43,408 nt of DNA from Cyanobacteria bacterium UBA4641 (GTDB taxonomy: Bacteria; Cyanobacteriota; Vampirovibrionia; Gastranaerophilales; Gastranaerophilaceae). The notes under the pieces are model-generated. The model searched no databases. It was given only the letters and a program-made list of their open reading frames with translations, and was not told the origin of the DNA. A program made the position numbers and the translations under genes. Position 1 is the first letter of the stretch. Every line of letters starts with the position of its first letter. Positions 21,553-29,384 of the stretch are shown one piece after another. Where the stretch lies: the NCBI GenBank assembly GCA_002405805.1, contig DHMN01000026.1, positions 1-43,408 on the forward strand, in the 5' to 3' direction.

Positions 21553-22245
21553 ATGAGTAAAGATTCAAAAATCGCAACAGCATTAGCTGCAGGGCTTATT
21601 GCCTTTGGTGTTTTTCTTTTTCTATGGATTCTTCCGTTTTTGTATATCTATATCGGAATGGTTGAACAGGGGCAAACTAACACTCACAATACAAAATGGG
21701 ATAAACTTGCCGTGAAATATTCTCTGTTTTATCCCCAAAAAGTTTATACAATTGAGGCAGCTTTACCTAGTTTAGTGCTGTCAAAAGATTATTGCACCGC
21801 AATAAAATATTATAAAACGTTAGAAGAATTAAACGCACAAACTCCTGCAACAACGTACTTGGCAACTTATGCATATATTCAGTACGGAGATTTTGAAAAT
21901 GCGCTATATTATGCAAAAAAAGAAAATAATCTAAGACATTTGGCAAAAATTTATATTCTGACAAAAGATTACAAAAATGCTCAAATTGTTGTAGATAAAA
22001 TGCTTGCCGAAAATTCTCCAAAACCGCAAAGCTATTTATATAAAGCAGAACTTGAAAGTCGCAAAGGAAATTACAAAGTTGCTAAAACATATATAGATAA
22101 AGCGATTATACCAATGCAACATTCTATTGAAGCCTTGCAGGTGAAAGCAAATATCGAAAAAAATCTTGGAAATAAGAAAGAATATAAACGTACATTGGCT
22201 AAAATAAAAGAGCTTGAAATTAAGAATGATGAAAGGATTAAGTAA
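21553..22245 (+). CDS. membrane-anchored TPR-like protein
   Basis: A 230-residue protein with one N-terminal membrane helix (about 9-34, ALAAGLIAFGVFLFLWILPF). The remainder is a helical-hairpin solenoid resembling tetratricopeptide repeats: KDYCTAIKYYKTLEEL, GDFENALYYAKKEN, KDYKNAQIVVDKMLAE and GNYKVAKTYIDKAI occur at intervals of about 30-35 residues. TPR domains mediate protein contacts; the partner is unknown. GGAGG lies 15 nt before the ATG, longer than usual. It sits in the same transcription unit as the ABC permeases and is followed by mgtC at 2 nt, so a link to transport is possible but unproven. Confidence 0.75.
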   Translation: MSKDSKIATALAAGLIAFGVFLFLWILPFLYIYIGMVEQGQTNTHNTKWDKLAVKYSLFYPQKVYTIEAALPSLVLSKDYCTAIKYYKTLEELNAQTPATTYLATYAYIQYGDFENALYYAKKENNLRHLAKIYILTKDYKNAQIVVDKMLAENSPKPQSYLYKAELESRKGNYKVAKTYIDKAIIPMQHSIEALQVKANIEKNLGNKKEYKRTLAKIKELEIKNDERIK

Positions 22246-22247
22246 TA

Positions 22248-22991
22248 ATGCTTGATGTGAATATGGACCATCTGACAAATATAATAAATTTAGATTATAT
22301 GCTGAGAATCACAATTGCCGTGATTTTTGGGTTTTGTTTAGGGTTAGAAAGAGAACTTACCAATAAATATGCAGGTTTAAGAACTCACATTTTGGTGTGT
22401 TTGGGTGCTTGTGTGTTTACTCTGATTTCTATTTACGGATTTCCGACATTTGCACCGGGGGATAACGTTGTAGTTGACCAAGCAACAGGTATCAGAGATA
22501 CATCAAGGGTTGCAGCTCAAATCGTTACAGGTATCGGTTTTATCGGTGCAGGTACGGTTTTGCGCAATGGTCCAATCGTTCTTGGTTTAACGACAGCCGC
22601 AACTTTGTGGATAGCCGCTAGTATCGGTATGGCATGCGGAGCAGGTATGTTTGAAATTGCATTTGCTGGTACATTGTTATCAATATTAACCTTAGTATCT
22701 ATCCGTGTATTTGAAAGAAAAGTTCTACCAACAAGTACAAAACGCACAAAACGTATCAAAATCGGCATTGTTTGTCAAAATGAATTTGCGGAACAAATCC
22801 AAGAATATATTATTGAAAAATACCAAGATATATCAGAACTTTCTAAAAAACAAATGAATGCGGACCAAAATTGTGCCAAAATAACTTGTATTTTAGACGT
22901 TATGACAAGAAAACCTATCAAAGAATTATACAAGGCTTTTCAAAATATGGAAGGAATTGATTCAATTTCAATCCAAGAAACTTTAGAGTAG
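22248..22991 (+). CDS. MgtC/SapB family membrane protein
   Basis: A 247-residue protein with the MgtC N-terminal membrane domain: IAVIFGFCLGLERE, KYAGLRTHILVCLGACVFTL, RVAAQIVTGIGFIGAGTVLR and LTTAATLWIAASIGMACG, about four to five helices. A C-terminal cytoplasmic domain (about 165-247) follows, with an ACT-like alternation of strands and helices (RIKIGIVCQNEFAEQIQEYI). In pathogens MgtC affects magnesium adaptation and ATP synthase activity; in commensals the role is unclear. AAAGGA precedes the ATG. It is the last gene of the run beginning at 17643, and a new promoter follows. Confidence 0.93.
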   Translation: MLDVNMDHLTNIINLDYMLRITIAVIFGFCLGLERELTNKYAGLRTHILVCLGACVFTLISIYGFPTFAPGDNVVVDQATGIRDTSRVAAQIVTGIGFIGAGTVLRNGPIVLGLTTAATLWIAASIGMACGAGMFEIAFAGTLLSILTLVSIRVFERKVLPTSTKRTKRIKIGIVCQNEFAEQIQEYIIEKYQDISELSKKQMNADQNCAKITCILDVMTRKPIKELYKAFQNMEGIDSISIQETLE

Positions 22992-22999
22992 ATAAAACC

Positions 23000-23028
23000 T
23001 TTACAACCGAATGTATTTACGATAGGAT
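23000..23028 (+). promoter_or_regulatory. pyrH operon promoter (TTTACA, 17 nt, TAGGAT)
   Basis: TTTACA (23000-23005), a 17-nt spacer and TAGGAT (23023-23028) lie in the 66-nt gap between mgtC and pyrH. An AGGGAGA ribosome binding site follows at about 23043. Confidence 0.6.
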
Positions 23029-23057
23029 AAAGCAGAGAATATAAGGGAGATATTAAG

Positions 23058-23768
23058 TTGAAATATAAAAGAATTTTATTAAAGGTGAGCGGAGAAGCTT
23101 TGTTGGGTAATCAACAATTCGGTATTGATAAAACTCCTGTTACTATGATTGCAAACGAAATCAAAAAAGTAACATCTGAAGGTGCACAAGTTGCTGTTGT
23201 TGTTGGTGGCGGAAACATCTTTAGAGGAATGAGAAATAGTGCAGAACTTGGAATGGACCAAGCATCAGGCGATTATGTCGGAATGTTGGCAACAGTTATG
23301 AACGCTGTAGTTTTGCAAAGTGCTTTGACTCAAATCGGTGTACAATGCCGAGTTCAATCAGCTATTGCTATGAACCAAATAGCTGAACCATACATCCGTC
23401 ATAGAGCAATCAGACACCTTGAAAAAGGCAGAGTTGTAATTTTTGCGGCAGGTACAGGTAATCCGTTCTTCACAACAGATACAGCAGCAGCCCTAAGAGC
23501 ATCTGAAATCAATGCAGAGGCAATGCTTATGGCTAAAAACGGAGTTGATGGAGTTTACACAGATGACCCTAAGACAAATCCTAATGCTAAAAAATTAGAA
23601 AATATCAATTATGACGAAATTATTAAAAACGGCTTAAAGGTAATGGATACAGCAGCTTGCGCTTTGTGTAAGCAAAACAAAATCCCAATTGTCGTATTTG
23701 ATTTCAAAAAAGAAAACGGTATAAAAAATATCCTAGATGGTCAAAAAATAGGAACATACATTAGTTAA
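23058..23768 (+). CDS. pyrH: UMP kinase
   Basis: Phosphorylates UMP to UDP with ATP and is the entry to UTP and CTP. The 236-residue amino-acid-kinase fold shows KRILLKVSGEALLG at the start, VVVGGGNIFRG, the NAVVLQSALTQIG helix, AGTGNPFFTTDTAAALRA and GVDGVYTDDPKTNPNA. The start codon is TTG, not ATG, chosen because AGGGAGA lies 9 nt upstream and the conserved KYKRILLK begins there. First gene of pyrH-frr-cdsA-rnc-rpe. The usual neighbours tsf and rpsB are not upstream. Confidence 0.97.
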   Translation: MKYKRILLKVSGEALLGNQQFGIDKTPVTMIANEIKKVTSEGAQVAVVVGGGNIFRGMRNSAELGMDQASGDYVGMLATVMNAVVLQSALTQIGVQCRVQSAIAMNQIAEPYIRHRAIRHLEKGRVVIFAAGTGNPFFTTDTAAALRASEINAEAMLMAKNGVDGVYTDDPKTNPNAKKLENINYDEIIKNGLKVMDTAACALCKQNKIPIVVFDFKKENGIKNILDGQKIGTYIS

Positions 23769-23787
23769 TATACGAAAGAGGTAAAAA

Positions 23788-24354
23788 ATGACAGAATCTT
23801 TAGAAGAATTATTTTTATTCGGAGAAGAAAAAATGGAAAAAGCGATTGCCCAACTTCACAAAGAATTTGGTTCAATCCGTTCAGGTCGTGCCAATCCGGG
23901 AATCTTGGACAAAGTTATTGTTGAATACTATGGAGCTCCAACTCCATTAAGACAAATGTCTCAAGTTTCAGTACAAGATGGTACTACACTTGTTATCACA
24001 CCTTACGATAAATCTATTATGAAAGAAATCGAAAAAGCAATTATCAAGGCTGAAATCGGAATTACTCCAAACAGTGACGGTACTTGTATCAGATTGACTT
24101 TCCCTCCTCTAACTGAAGATAGGAGACGTGAAATTTCAAAAGACGTTAAAAAACTAGGTGAAGAGACTAAAGTTGCGGTAAGAAATATCCGTCGTGATAT
24201 GACTGACAATTTGAAAAAAATCGAAAAGAATGAAAACTTACCTGAAGATTTGGTAAAAGATAATCAAGAAAAAATTCAAAAATTAACAGACAAATATACT
24301 GCAAACATTGATACCGCAGTAGCAGCAAAAGAAAAAGAGGTTATGACAGTATAA
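23788..24354 (+). CDS. frr: ribosome recycling factor
   Basis: Splits post-termination ribosomes together with EF-G. The 188-residue product has the RRF pattern: FGSIRSGRANPGILDKVIVE, the VSVQDGTTLVITPYDKSIM region, the PNSDGTCIRLTFPPLTEDRR loop, and the long C-terminal helix with VRNIRRDMTDNLKKIEKN. AGAGG lies before the ATG. Its stop overlaps the cdsA start by one base (TAATG). It follows pyrH by 19 nt, a widely conserved pair. Confidence 0.98.
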   Translation: MTESLEELFLFGEEKMEKAIAQLHKEFGSIRSGRANPGILDKVIVEYYGAPTPLRQMSQVSVQDGTTLVITPYDKSIMKEIEKAIIKAEIGITPNSDGTCIRLTFPPLTEDRRREISKDVKKLGEETKVAVRNIRRDMTDNLKKIEKNENLPEDLVKDNQEKIQKLTDKYTANIDTAVAAKEKEVMTV

Positions 24355-25223
24355 TGATAGAGTTGGGCTTGAATAAAAACGCAACTAGAATGTTGACAGG
24401 ATTTATAATGGGAACGATTGTAATGCTTTGCATTATGTATGGTGACTTTGCATTATTGTTAATGCTTGTTGTTCTGTTGGGATTCGGTTCAAAAGAATAT
24501 GTAAAAATATTGAATCACAAAGGGTTTTATCCAAGCCTAAAAGTCATGTATTTAACAGAAGCAATCCTTGCAACTGTCGTATACTTCAAGCGCTTTGACC
24601 TTGTGGCAATAACACTTACAATTTGTGCAATGTGCTCATTTATGTGGGTATTATTCAGAGGTAAACAACCATATATTGCCAATGTTGCGACAACATTACT
24701 CGGTATGGTTTATTGCGGATGGTTCCCATTACACTTAATCTTTTTAAGAGATTTAAGTTGTACAAAATACGACAGCGGACTCGGATTTGTTGTCTTGATG
24801 TTCACCGCAATCTTATTAACGGATGTTGGTTGCTATTATGTCGGTACAAAGCTTGGCAAGCGCAAACTTGCACCTGTAATCAGTCCGAATAAAACAATTG
24901 AAGGCTCTATTGGCGGAATGTTCTTTGCAATCCTTGGAGCTGTCGTAATCGGTTTATTCATAGATTTGCCTTGGTATATGTCAGCAATTGCAGGTGTTAT
25001 TTGTACTGTATTTGCTCAAATTGGTGACCTTTGCGAATCTATGCTAAAAAGAGATGCAGGGGTAAAAGATTCAGGCTCAAGTCTTCCGGGACACGGCGGA
25101 TTTTTGGATAGAACCGACAGTTTTATTTTAACAATTCCGATTATGTATTATTTCTGCAAATGTTTCATTTTCCAAACTGATTGGATGGTTACATTGGCTA
25201 GTCATTTGAAAGGGTTGTTCTAA
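24354..25223 (+). CDS. cdsA: phosphatidate cytidylyltransferase (CDP-diglyceride synthase)
   Basis: Forms CDP-diacylglycerol from phosphatidic acid and CTP in the inner membrane. The 289-residue polytopic protein has about seven to eight hydrophobic helices and carries the CTP-binding signature near its C-terminus (AQIGDLCESMLKRDAGVKDS, then LPGHGGFLDRTDS). DVGCYYVGTKLGKRKLAP with SPNKTIEGSIGG precedes it. It begins on the last base of the frr stop codon. In many bacteria uppS sits between frr and cdsA; it is absent here, so undecaprenyl diphosphate synthase must be encoded elsewhere. Confidence 0.96.
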   Translation: MIELGLNKNATRMLTGFIMGTIVMLCIMYGDFALLLMLVVLLGFGSKEYVKILNHKGFYPSLKVMYLTEAILATVVYFKRFDLVAITLTICAMCSFMWVLFRGKQPYIANVATTLLGMVYCGWFPLHLIFLRDLSCTKYDSGLGFVVLMFTAILLTDVGCYYVGTKLGKRKLAPVISPNKTIEGSIGGMFFAILGAVVIGLFIDLPWYMSAIAGVICTVFAQIGDLCESMLKRDAGVKDSGSSLPGHGGFLDRTDSFILTIPIMYYFCKCFIFQTDWMVTLASHLKGLF

Positions 25224-25909
25224 TGTCTAAAACAGTAGCTGAAATCTTTGGTATTGAAACTGTTACGGCAGATTATTACAAACATGCTCTGACTCATTCA
25301 TCATATACAAAAGAATTAAATCTCCCTGAAACTGAATGTTACGAACGTTTGGAATTTTTGGGAGATGCTGTTTTGAAATTGACCGTTTCAGATGTGTTGT
25401 TCAAGATGTACCCTGAATCCCGAGAAGGCGAGTTGTCAAAAATTCGTGGGGTTGTCGTTTCTGATAACACTTTAGCTGATATTGCAAAACATAACGGTTT
25501 GCAAGACTTGATAATAATGAGTAAGCACGAGGAAAAACAAGGTTGCAGAAATCTTAATTCTATCTGTGCTTGCGCATTTGAGGCAATTTTGGGTGCGTAT
25601 TATCTTGATGGTAAATTTGATGAAATTTTAAAATACATTGAAACTACGTTTAAACCGTACATTTTGGATGTAGAAAAACATTTTGAAAAATTCAATGCCA
25701 AAGCTATTTTGCAAGAATACACTCAAGGTCAAACTAAAAATACACCTGAATACAACGTTATTCGCGAAATCGGACCGCAACACAAAAAAGAATTTGAGGT
25801 TGAAGTCAGATATAATGGTGAAGTTTTGGCGGTTGAAACAGGTTTGAGCAAAAAAGAGGCTGAGCAAAAATGCGCTTATTCAGCTTGTAAAAAATTGGGG
25901 ATTATTTAA
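25223..25909 (+). CDS. rnc: ribonuclease III
   Basis: Double-strand-specific endoribonuclease that processes rRNA precursors and structured mRNAs. The 228-residue product has the catalytic signature ERLEFLGDAVLKLTVSDVLF (about 41-60), the second metal-binding part FEAILGAYYLDG, and a C-terminal double-stranded RNA-binding domain (about 155-225) starting AILQEYTQGQTKNTPEYNVI. Both the domains and the length are normal. The start overlaps the cdsA stop by one base (TAATG) and the stop overlaps the rpe start likewise, so the operon is translationally coupled throughout. Confidence 0.97.
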   Translation: MSKTVAEIFGIETVTADYYKHALTHSSYTKELNLPETECYERLEFLGDAVLKLTVSDVLFKMYPESREGELSKIRGVVVSDNTLADIAKHNGLQDLIIMSKHEEKQGCRNLNSICACAFEAILGAYYLDGKFDEILKYIETTFKPYILDVEKHFEKFNAKAILQEYTQGQTKNTPEYNVIREIGPQHKKEFEVEVRYNGEVLAVETGLSKKEAEQKCAYSACKKLGII

Positions 25910-26562
25910 TGGACAAAATTATTGTTTCTCCGTCAATTTTGTCGGCGGATTTTGCAAACCTTGAAAGAGATATCAAAAAGGTCGAAACCTCCGGTGCTGA
26001 TTGGATTCATGTCGATGTAATGGATGGACATTTTGTGCCAAATATCACAATAGGAATCCCTGTTGTTAAATCTTTGCGCAAAGTGACTGATTTGCCGTTG
26101 GATGTGCATTTGATGATTGAAAATCCTGAAAAGTATGTCGAAGATTTTGCAAATGCAGGAGCTGATATCATTACTTTTCACTATGAGGCAATGGAAAACT
26201 CTGCAAAGACTTTTGAACTCATAAGAAAAATTAAAAATTTGGGTAAAAAAGCAGGTCTGTCAATCAAACCAAAAACTTCCCCTAATGAGATTTTAGATTT
26301 TTTGCCGGAACTTGATTTGCTCCTTGTTATGACTGTAGAACCGGGGTTTGGCGGTCAAAAATTTATGCAGGATTGCGCTGATAAAATTCCTACAATAAAA
26401 GAACATTCGCCGAAAAATTTAATCATTCAGGTTGATGGCGGAATAAATGACCAAACTGCACAAATTTGCACAAAACTTGGTGCTCGCTCGCTTGTTGCAG
26501 GTAGTTTTATTTATAAATCCGAAAATATTGAACAGGCAATCAAATCACTTAAACAAATTTAG
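25909..26562 (+). CDS. rpe: ribulose-phosphate 3-epimerase
   Basis: Interconverts ribulose 5-phosphate and xylulose 5-phosphate in the pentose phosphate pathway. A TIM barrel of 217 residues with SPSILSADFANLERDI, the metal-ligand strand WIHVDVMDGHFVPN, DVHLMIENP, TVEPGFGGQKF and the closing VDGGIN. It is the last gene of the operon. Its stop codon overlaps the stop codon of the convergent gene at 26559-27650 by four bases, so no terminator can separate the two transcripts. Confidence 0.97.
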   Translation: MDKIIVSPSILSADFANLERDIKKVETSGADWIHVDVMDGHFVPNITIGIPVVKSLRKVTDLPLDVHLMIENPEKYVEDFANAGADIITFHYEAMENSAKTFELIRKIKNLGKKAGLSIKPKTSPNEILDFLPELDLLLVMTVEPGFGGQKFMQDCADKIPTIKEHSPKNLIIQVDGGINDQTAQICTKLGARSLVAGSFIYKSENIEQAIKSLKQI

Positions 26563-27650
26563 GCTTGAACTTCTTCGCCTCTTCTTATTTTTGCTTTTAG
26601 AATGGTATCTAAATCAATTGTTGATTTTGCAGTGGTATCTGTGCCGTCATTTTGTGCACTTTGTACCGCTTTTTCTGAATCAGATTTTTTGTCTCCATTT
26701 TCGTCTTTTGAGTTTGCATTTTTGCTGTCTTGAGATTCAGAAATCGCGCCAACTCCGGTTTGTGAACTGATATTTGTTTGGTGACCAACGACAGTGTCTA
26801 AATCCTCTTTAATAGAACTTAGGGCATTTTGTTGAGATGTTCTTGCGTTTTCTGATGCATCAACTGCCGCATCTCCTGCACGAATAACGCGTTTGCCAAA
26901 TCCTCTATACCAGAATAAACGTCTCAATTCATTACCGATTTGTGCTGTTTCTGCACCATAGTCTAACCCTGAGTCAATTGTACCTGATTGCCCTTCAACG
27001 ATGGCTTGCAAATTGTTCAAATCCGCATTATAGCCTGCTGCAGTAGTTTGACCTTCTGTGCCATACATTTTTAATTGTTGTCTTAGACGATTTATTCTTG
27101 AAATGCGCGAATCGTTTTTATTACCTTTTTCCGCGTTGATTTCTGCTTTGACCTCGCTAATTTGCGACATCAATTCAGACATATAATTGTCCAAACCTTC
27201 GATAGAATTTGATGCATTTTCAGCAGAAGATGAACTTATGCTGTCAGATGCTTTGGAGTCTTTTTCTTTTTCTCCGCTCAAACCTCTAAAGGTTTTTCCA
27301 AGCTTATAAAGGCTTGCACCCTCATCTTCCATAGATTTTCGCAATTCTTTTGCTGTTGGTTCTTTTTCTTCTTCAGTTGACGCGGTTTGAGGTTCTTCTG
27401 TCGAATTATCGGTTGTTGTAGATTGTTCTGTTTCGACTTTTTGCTGAATATTTGTAGAACTTGTTGCCATTTCGTAGGTCGTTTCATCTTTGTCGTTTGA
27501 TGAAATGTCTGCGCGAAACTGTTTTGCCCACTGTAAATATTCAACAGGGACTTCTATTCCTTGTGAGTCATATTTAATTATTTCTTTTGCTGTGAGTTTT
27601 CGCCAATCAATTTGTCTTGGCGATACAGCTTCTATTCTTGATATGTCCAT
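26559..27650 (-). CDS. Ser/Glu-rich protein of unknown function
   Basis: A 363-residue protein without recognisable family, signal peptide or membrane helix. Four parts can be seen: an ordered N-terminus (about 1-50, AKEIIKYDSQGIEVPVEYLQ), a low-complexity Ser/Thr/Glu stretch (about 50-155), a helical middle (about 155-300) with coiled-coil character (YMSELMSQISEVKAEINAEK; ISRINRLRQQL) and an aromatic-basic patch (LRRLFWYRGFGKRVIRAGD), and an acidic, Asp/Ser-rich tail. The composition suggests a disordered cytoplasmic scaffold. AAGG precedes the ATG. It ends inside the stop codon of rpe on the opposite strand. Confidence 0.75.
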   Translation of the reverse strand: MDISRIEAVSPRQIDWRKLTAKEIIKYDSQGIEVPVEYLQWAKQFRADISSNDKDETTYEMATSSTNIQQKVETEQSTTTDNSTEEPQTASTEEEKEPTAKELRKSMEDEGASLYKLGKTFRGLSGEKEKDSKASDSISSSSAENASNSIEGLDNYMSELMSQISEVKAEINAEKGNKNDSRISRINRLRQQLKMYGTEGQTTAAGYNADLNNLQAIVEGQSGTIDSGLDYGAETAQIGNELRRLFWYRGFGKRVIRAGDAAVDASENARTSQQNALSSIKEDLDTVVGHQTNISSQTGVGAISESQDSKNANSKDENGDKKSDSEKAVQSAQNDGTDTTAKSTIDLDTILKAKIRRGEEVQA

Positions 27651-27715
27651 AGTTCGACCTTGTTTTTCTTATTTATCGGAATATTTTTACAAAAACTTTA
27701 AAAATGTTAAAAAAT

Positions 27716-27744
27716 TTTACAAAATAAAATTTATGTGTTATAGT
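27716..27744 (+). promoter_or_regulatory. cdd promoter (TTTACA, 17 nt, TATAGT)
   Basis: TTTACA (27716-27721), a 17-nt spacer and TATAGT (27739-27744) with a TG element just before the box. A leader of about 60 nt separates it from the cdd ATG, with AGAGGA as ribosome binding site. Confidence 0.65.
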
Positions 27745-27813
27745 TCAATTCCAACAAGTAGGTGATTGAAAAATCGAAAATAAAATTATAATAAAAATAA
27801 AAGAGGATTTATC

Positions 27814-28200
27814 ATGACATACGAAGAATTATTAGAAAAAGCAAAAGAAGTTTCAAAAAACGCTTATGTTCCTTATTCAAAATTTCCGGTAGGGGCTTGT
27901 ATCCTTACAGATACTGGTAATACTTACACCGGATGCAATTTTGAAAACGGTAGCCTTGGTATGACGATTTGTGCAGAACGTAACACCATCGGTACTGCAA
28001 TTGCTAATGGTGAAAGAAAAGTAAAAGCTATCGCGATTTATTCACCGTTAAGAGATAATTGCACACCATGCGGTGCTTGCAGACAAGTATTGCATGAATT
28101 TTGCGACAACGATGAAGAACTTGACGTTATTGTAAAAATGGGCGATGGAATTAAAGTTTACACATTGGCTCACCTTCTTCCTGAAAGCTTTACATTATAA
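27814..28200 (+). CDS. cdd: cytidine deaminase
   Basis: Deaminates cytidine and deoxycytidine to uridine forms in pyrimidine salvage. The 128-residue small, tetrameric-type enzyme has PYSKFPVGACI, GCNFENGSLGMTICAERNTI with the zinc ligand Cys and the proton-shuttling Glu in CAERN, and PCGACRQVLHEF with the other two zinc Cys. The length is normal. The stop codon overlaps the start of the next gene by one base (TAATG). Confidence 0.96.
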   Translation: MTYEELLEKAKEVSKNAYVPYSKFPVGACILTDTGNTYTGCNFENGSLGMTICAERNTIGTAIANGERKVKAIAIYSPLRDNCTPCGACRQVLHEFCDNDEELDVIVKMGDGIKVYTLAHLLPESFTL

Positions 28201-28430
28201 TGTATATTTTTGAACTTATTGCGCAAGCTTTTAAGAAAAAAGAACGAGTTGATATCCAAAAATTTGACCCAATGAATACAAGTGATGAAGACTTGATTGA
28301 AGACAGTGACAATTGTGAGCATCTTTTTTTACCACTGGATAGTTCTAATACGATGTTTGCTTGCAAATATTGCGGTCTTGTTGTGCCGAGAGAAAAGCTC
28401 AAGAATAAGAATATTTTTGAGGGTATGTAA
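28200..28430 (+). CDS. small zinc-ribbon-like protein of unknown function
   Basis: A 76-residue protein starting on the last base of the cdd stop codon and so translated by coupling. The N-terminal half is a short hydrophobic helix (YIFELIAQAF) with a basic and then acidic stretch. The C-terminal half has CEHLFLPLD, then CKYCGLVVPREKL, a Cys-His plus CxxC arrangement that could bind one zinc. I do not recognise a family. The tight coupling suggests that it functions with, or is at least expressed with, cytidine deaminase. Confidence 0.75.
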   Translation: MYIFELIAQAFKKKERVDIQKFDPMNTSDEDLIEDSDNCEHLFLPLDSSNTMFACKYCGLVVPREKLKNKNIFEGM

Positions 28431-28448
28431 TAGAACGAGGGTTAAGCT

Positions 28449-28508
28449 TTCAGAATGACATAGACCTGTGTGCAAGATTAGAGATTTCGAAACAAGTTCG
28501 AAATGACA
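28449..28508. repeat. eroded family A palindromic half units
   Basis: TTTCAGAATGACATAG (to about 28463) is the end of one unit. At 28475-28508 TTAGAGATTTCGAAACAAGT continues into TCGAAATGACA, a reversed arm with its TGACA end. Both are shorter than the copies in the 2.9-7.3 kb region. Confidence 0.65.
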
Positions 28509-28529
28509 GTTAAGTTTATAATAAACTCA

Positions 28530-28640
28530 TGTCATTCCGAGGTGCAATGTTTAACAAATAAAACAATAATCTATACGTAAGCGACGTAGTAAACCCCTGC
28601 AAATCTTGTTGTGGATTACTACGTCACTTCGTATAACGAC
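28530..28640. repeat. third repeat family (family B), inverted copy
   Basis: GTCATTCCGAGG is followed by an AT-rich spacer (AAATAAAACAATAATCTA), then GCGACGTAGTAAAC and GTGGATTACTACGTCAC, which form an imperfect inverted repeat. The complement reads GTGACGTAGTAATCCACAAC, matching 43239-43258 near the window end. Only these two copies are seen. Confidence 0.65.
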
Positions 28641-28646
28641 TTGATT

Positions 28647-28680
28647 AAAAAAAAGAAGTCTGCAAAGACTTCCTTTTTTC
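28647..28680 (-). terminator. rpsU terminator (bidirectional)
   Basis: GAAGTCT (28655-28661) and AGACTTC (28666-28672) enclose a 4-nt loop. On the minus strand eight T residues follow the stem, on the plus strand six. It lies 19 nt beyond the rpsU stop codon and could also stop transcripts coming from the cdd side. Confidence 0.85.
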
Positions 28681-28698
28681 GTTATTTATTCTTAAATC

Positions 28699-28872
28699 TT
28701 ACACTTTTCTCTTACGAGCAGCTTCTGATTTGTGTTTTCTTTTAACGCTTGGCTTTTCATATCTTTCGCGTTTTTTAACTTCTGAAAGAATACCAGCTTT
28801 TTGGATTTTCTTTTTGAAACGTCTCAAAGCGCTTTCGATGCTTTCGTTTTCGCCAACTTTAACTTCTGCCAT
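28699..28872 (-). CDS. rpsU: 30S ribosomal protein S21
   Basis: Small, very basic ribosomal protein of the 30S platform near the 3' end of 16S rRNA, involved in initiation. The 57-residue product reads MAEVKVGENESIESALRRFK, continues with KKIQKAGILSEVKKRERYEK and ends in a Lys/Arg-rich tail, a clear match to the S21 family at normal length. AAAGGTGGTG before the ATG is close to a perfect ribosome binding site. A well-formed promoter and a strong terminator make it a single-gene unit. Confidence 0.97.
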   Translation of the reverse strand: MAEVKVGENESIESALRRFKKKIQKAGILSEVKKRERYEKPSVKRKHKSEAARKRKV

Positions 28873-28911
28873 TTATATTTTCACCACCTTTATAGCTTGT
28901 TTTATATATGT

Positions 28912-28940
28912 AGTATAATATAAAACCCTGAAAATGGCAA
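28912..28940 (-). promoter_or_regulatory. rpsU promoter (TTGCCA, 17 nt, TATACT)
   Basis: On the minus strand TTGCCA (28935-28940) and TATACT (28912-28917) are separated by 17 nt, giving a leader of about 30 nt with the strong ribosome binding site. Confidence 0.7.
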
Positions 28941-29005
28941 CTTTTGTCAGTTTTGTTAAGTTTTGTAAAAAGATGATGCAGAATTGTATGATGAAATTGT
29001 TTCGC

Positions 29006-29038
29006 GAATAAAACCTGCAACCCGCGAAAGGCTACAGG
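29006..29038 (-). terminator. terminator after the 77-residue protein gene
   Basis: On the minus strand CCTGTAGCC pairs with GGGTTGCAGG (nine pairs including G:U wobbles; outer CCTG/CAGG), followed by TTTTATT. It lies about 36 nt past the stop of the gene at 29074-29307. Confidence 0.55.
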
Positions 29039-29073
29039 ATTTTTATAAAATTATTCGTTCGCTAACTGACTGA

Positions 29074-29307
29074 TTATCTGCCACGAAAATAGTCACAAAT
29101 TAACTTTTCCTGACGTGGTAACAAATGTTTGATTCTATTAACCAAAGACCTGCTTTGTAAATCTTCCAATTGTTTTGTCAAAATAGCTTTTTCAATTAAC
29201 ACTTTGTTGTATAAATCCGAACAAACTTCACTTTTGTCAATGTGTTCTCTTAGTTTCGACAGCTGTAATTCTTTTTTTCTTATTGAAGAAATAAGTTCTC
29301 GTTTCAC
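29074..29307 (-). CDS. small coiled-coil protein of unknown function
   Basis: A 77-residue, charged, wholly helical protein starting with GTG. Its middle (ISSIRKKELQLSKLREHIDK, then KVLIEKAILTKQLEDLQ) reads as one antiparallel helical hairpin, and the C-terminus is basic (IKHLLPRQEKLICDYFRGR). The pattern loosely recalls small regulatory helical-hairpin proteins, but I see no diagnostic motif and assign no function. The best ribosome binding site is AGAGG about 10 nt upstream. A terminator follows. Confidence 0.6.
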   Translation of the reverse strand: MKRELISSIRKKELQLSKLREHIDKSEVCSDLYNKVLIEKAILTKQLEDLQSRSLVNRIKHLLPRQEKLICDYFRGR

Positions 29308-29384
29308 CTTAATTAAACCTCTTAAATATCACATGATTAGAATAAACTGTCTGTTCAAATTTAAAATCAACTTTTTAGGTGATT

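Noticed and set aside
29360..29384. Inverted repeat AAAATCA / TGATTTT after korC as a terminator
   Set aside because: The stem is short and A/T-only, and it is not followed by a T-run of useful length on the minus strand.
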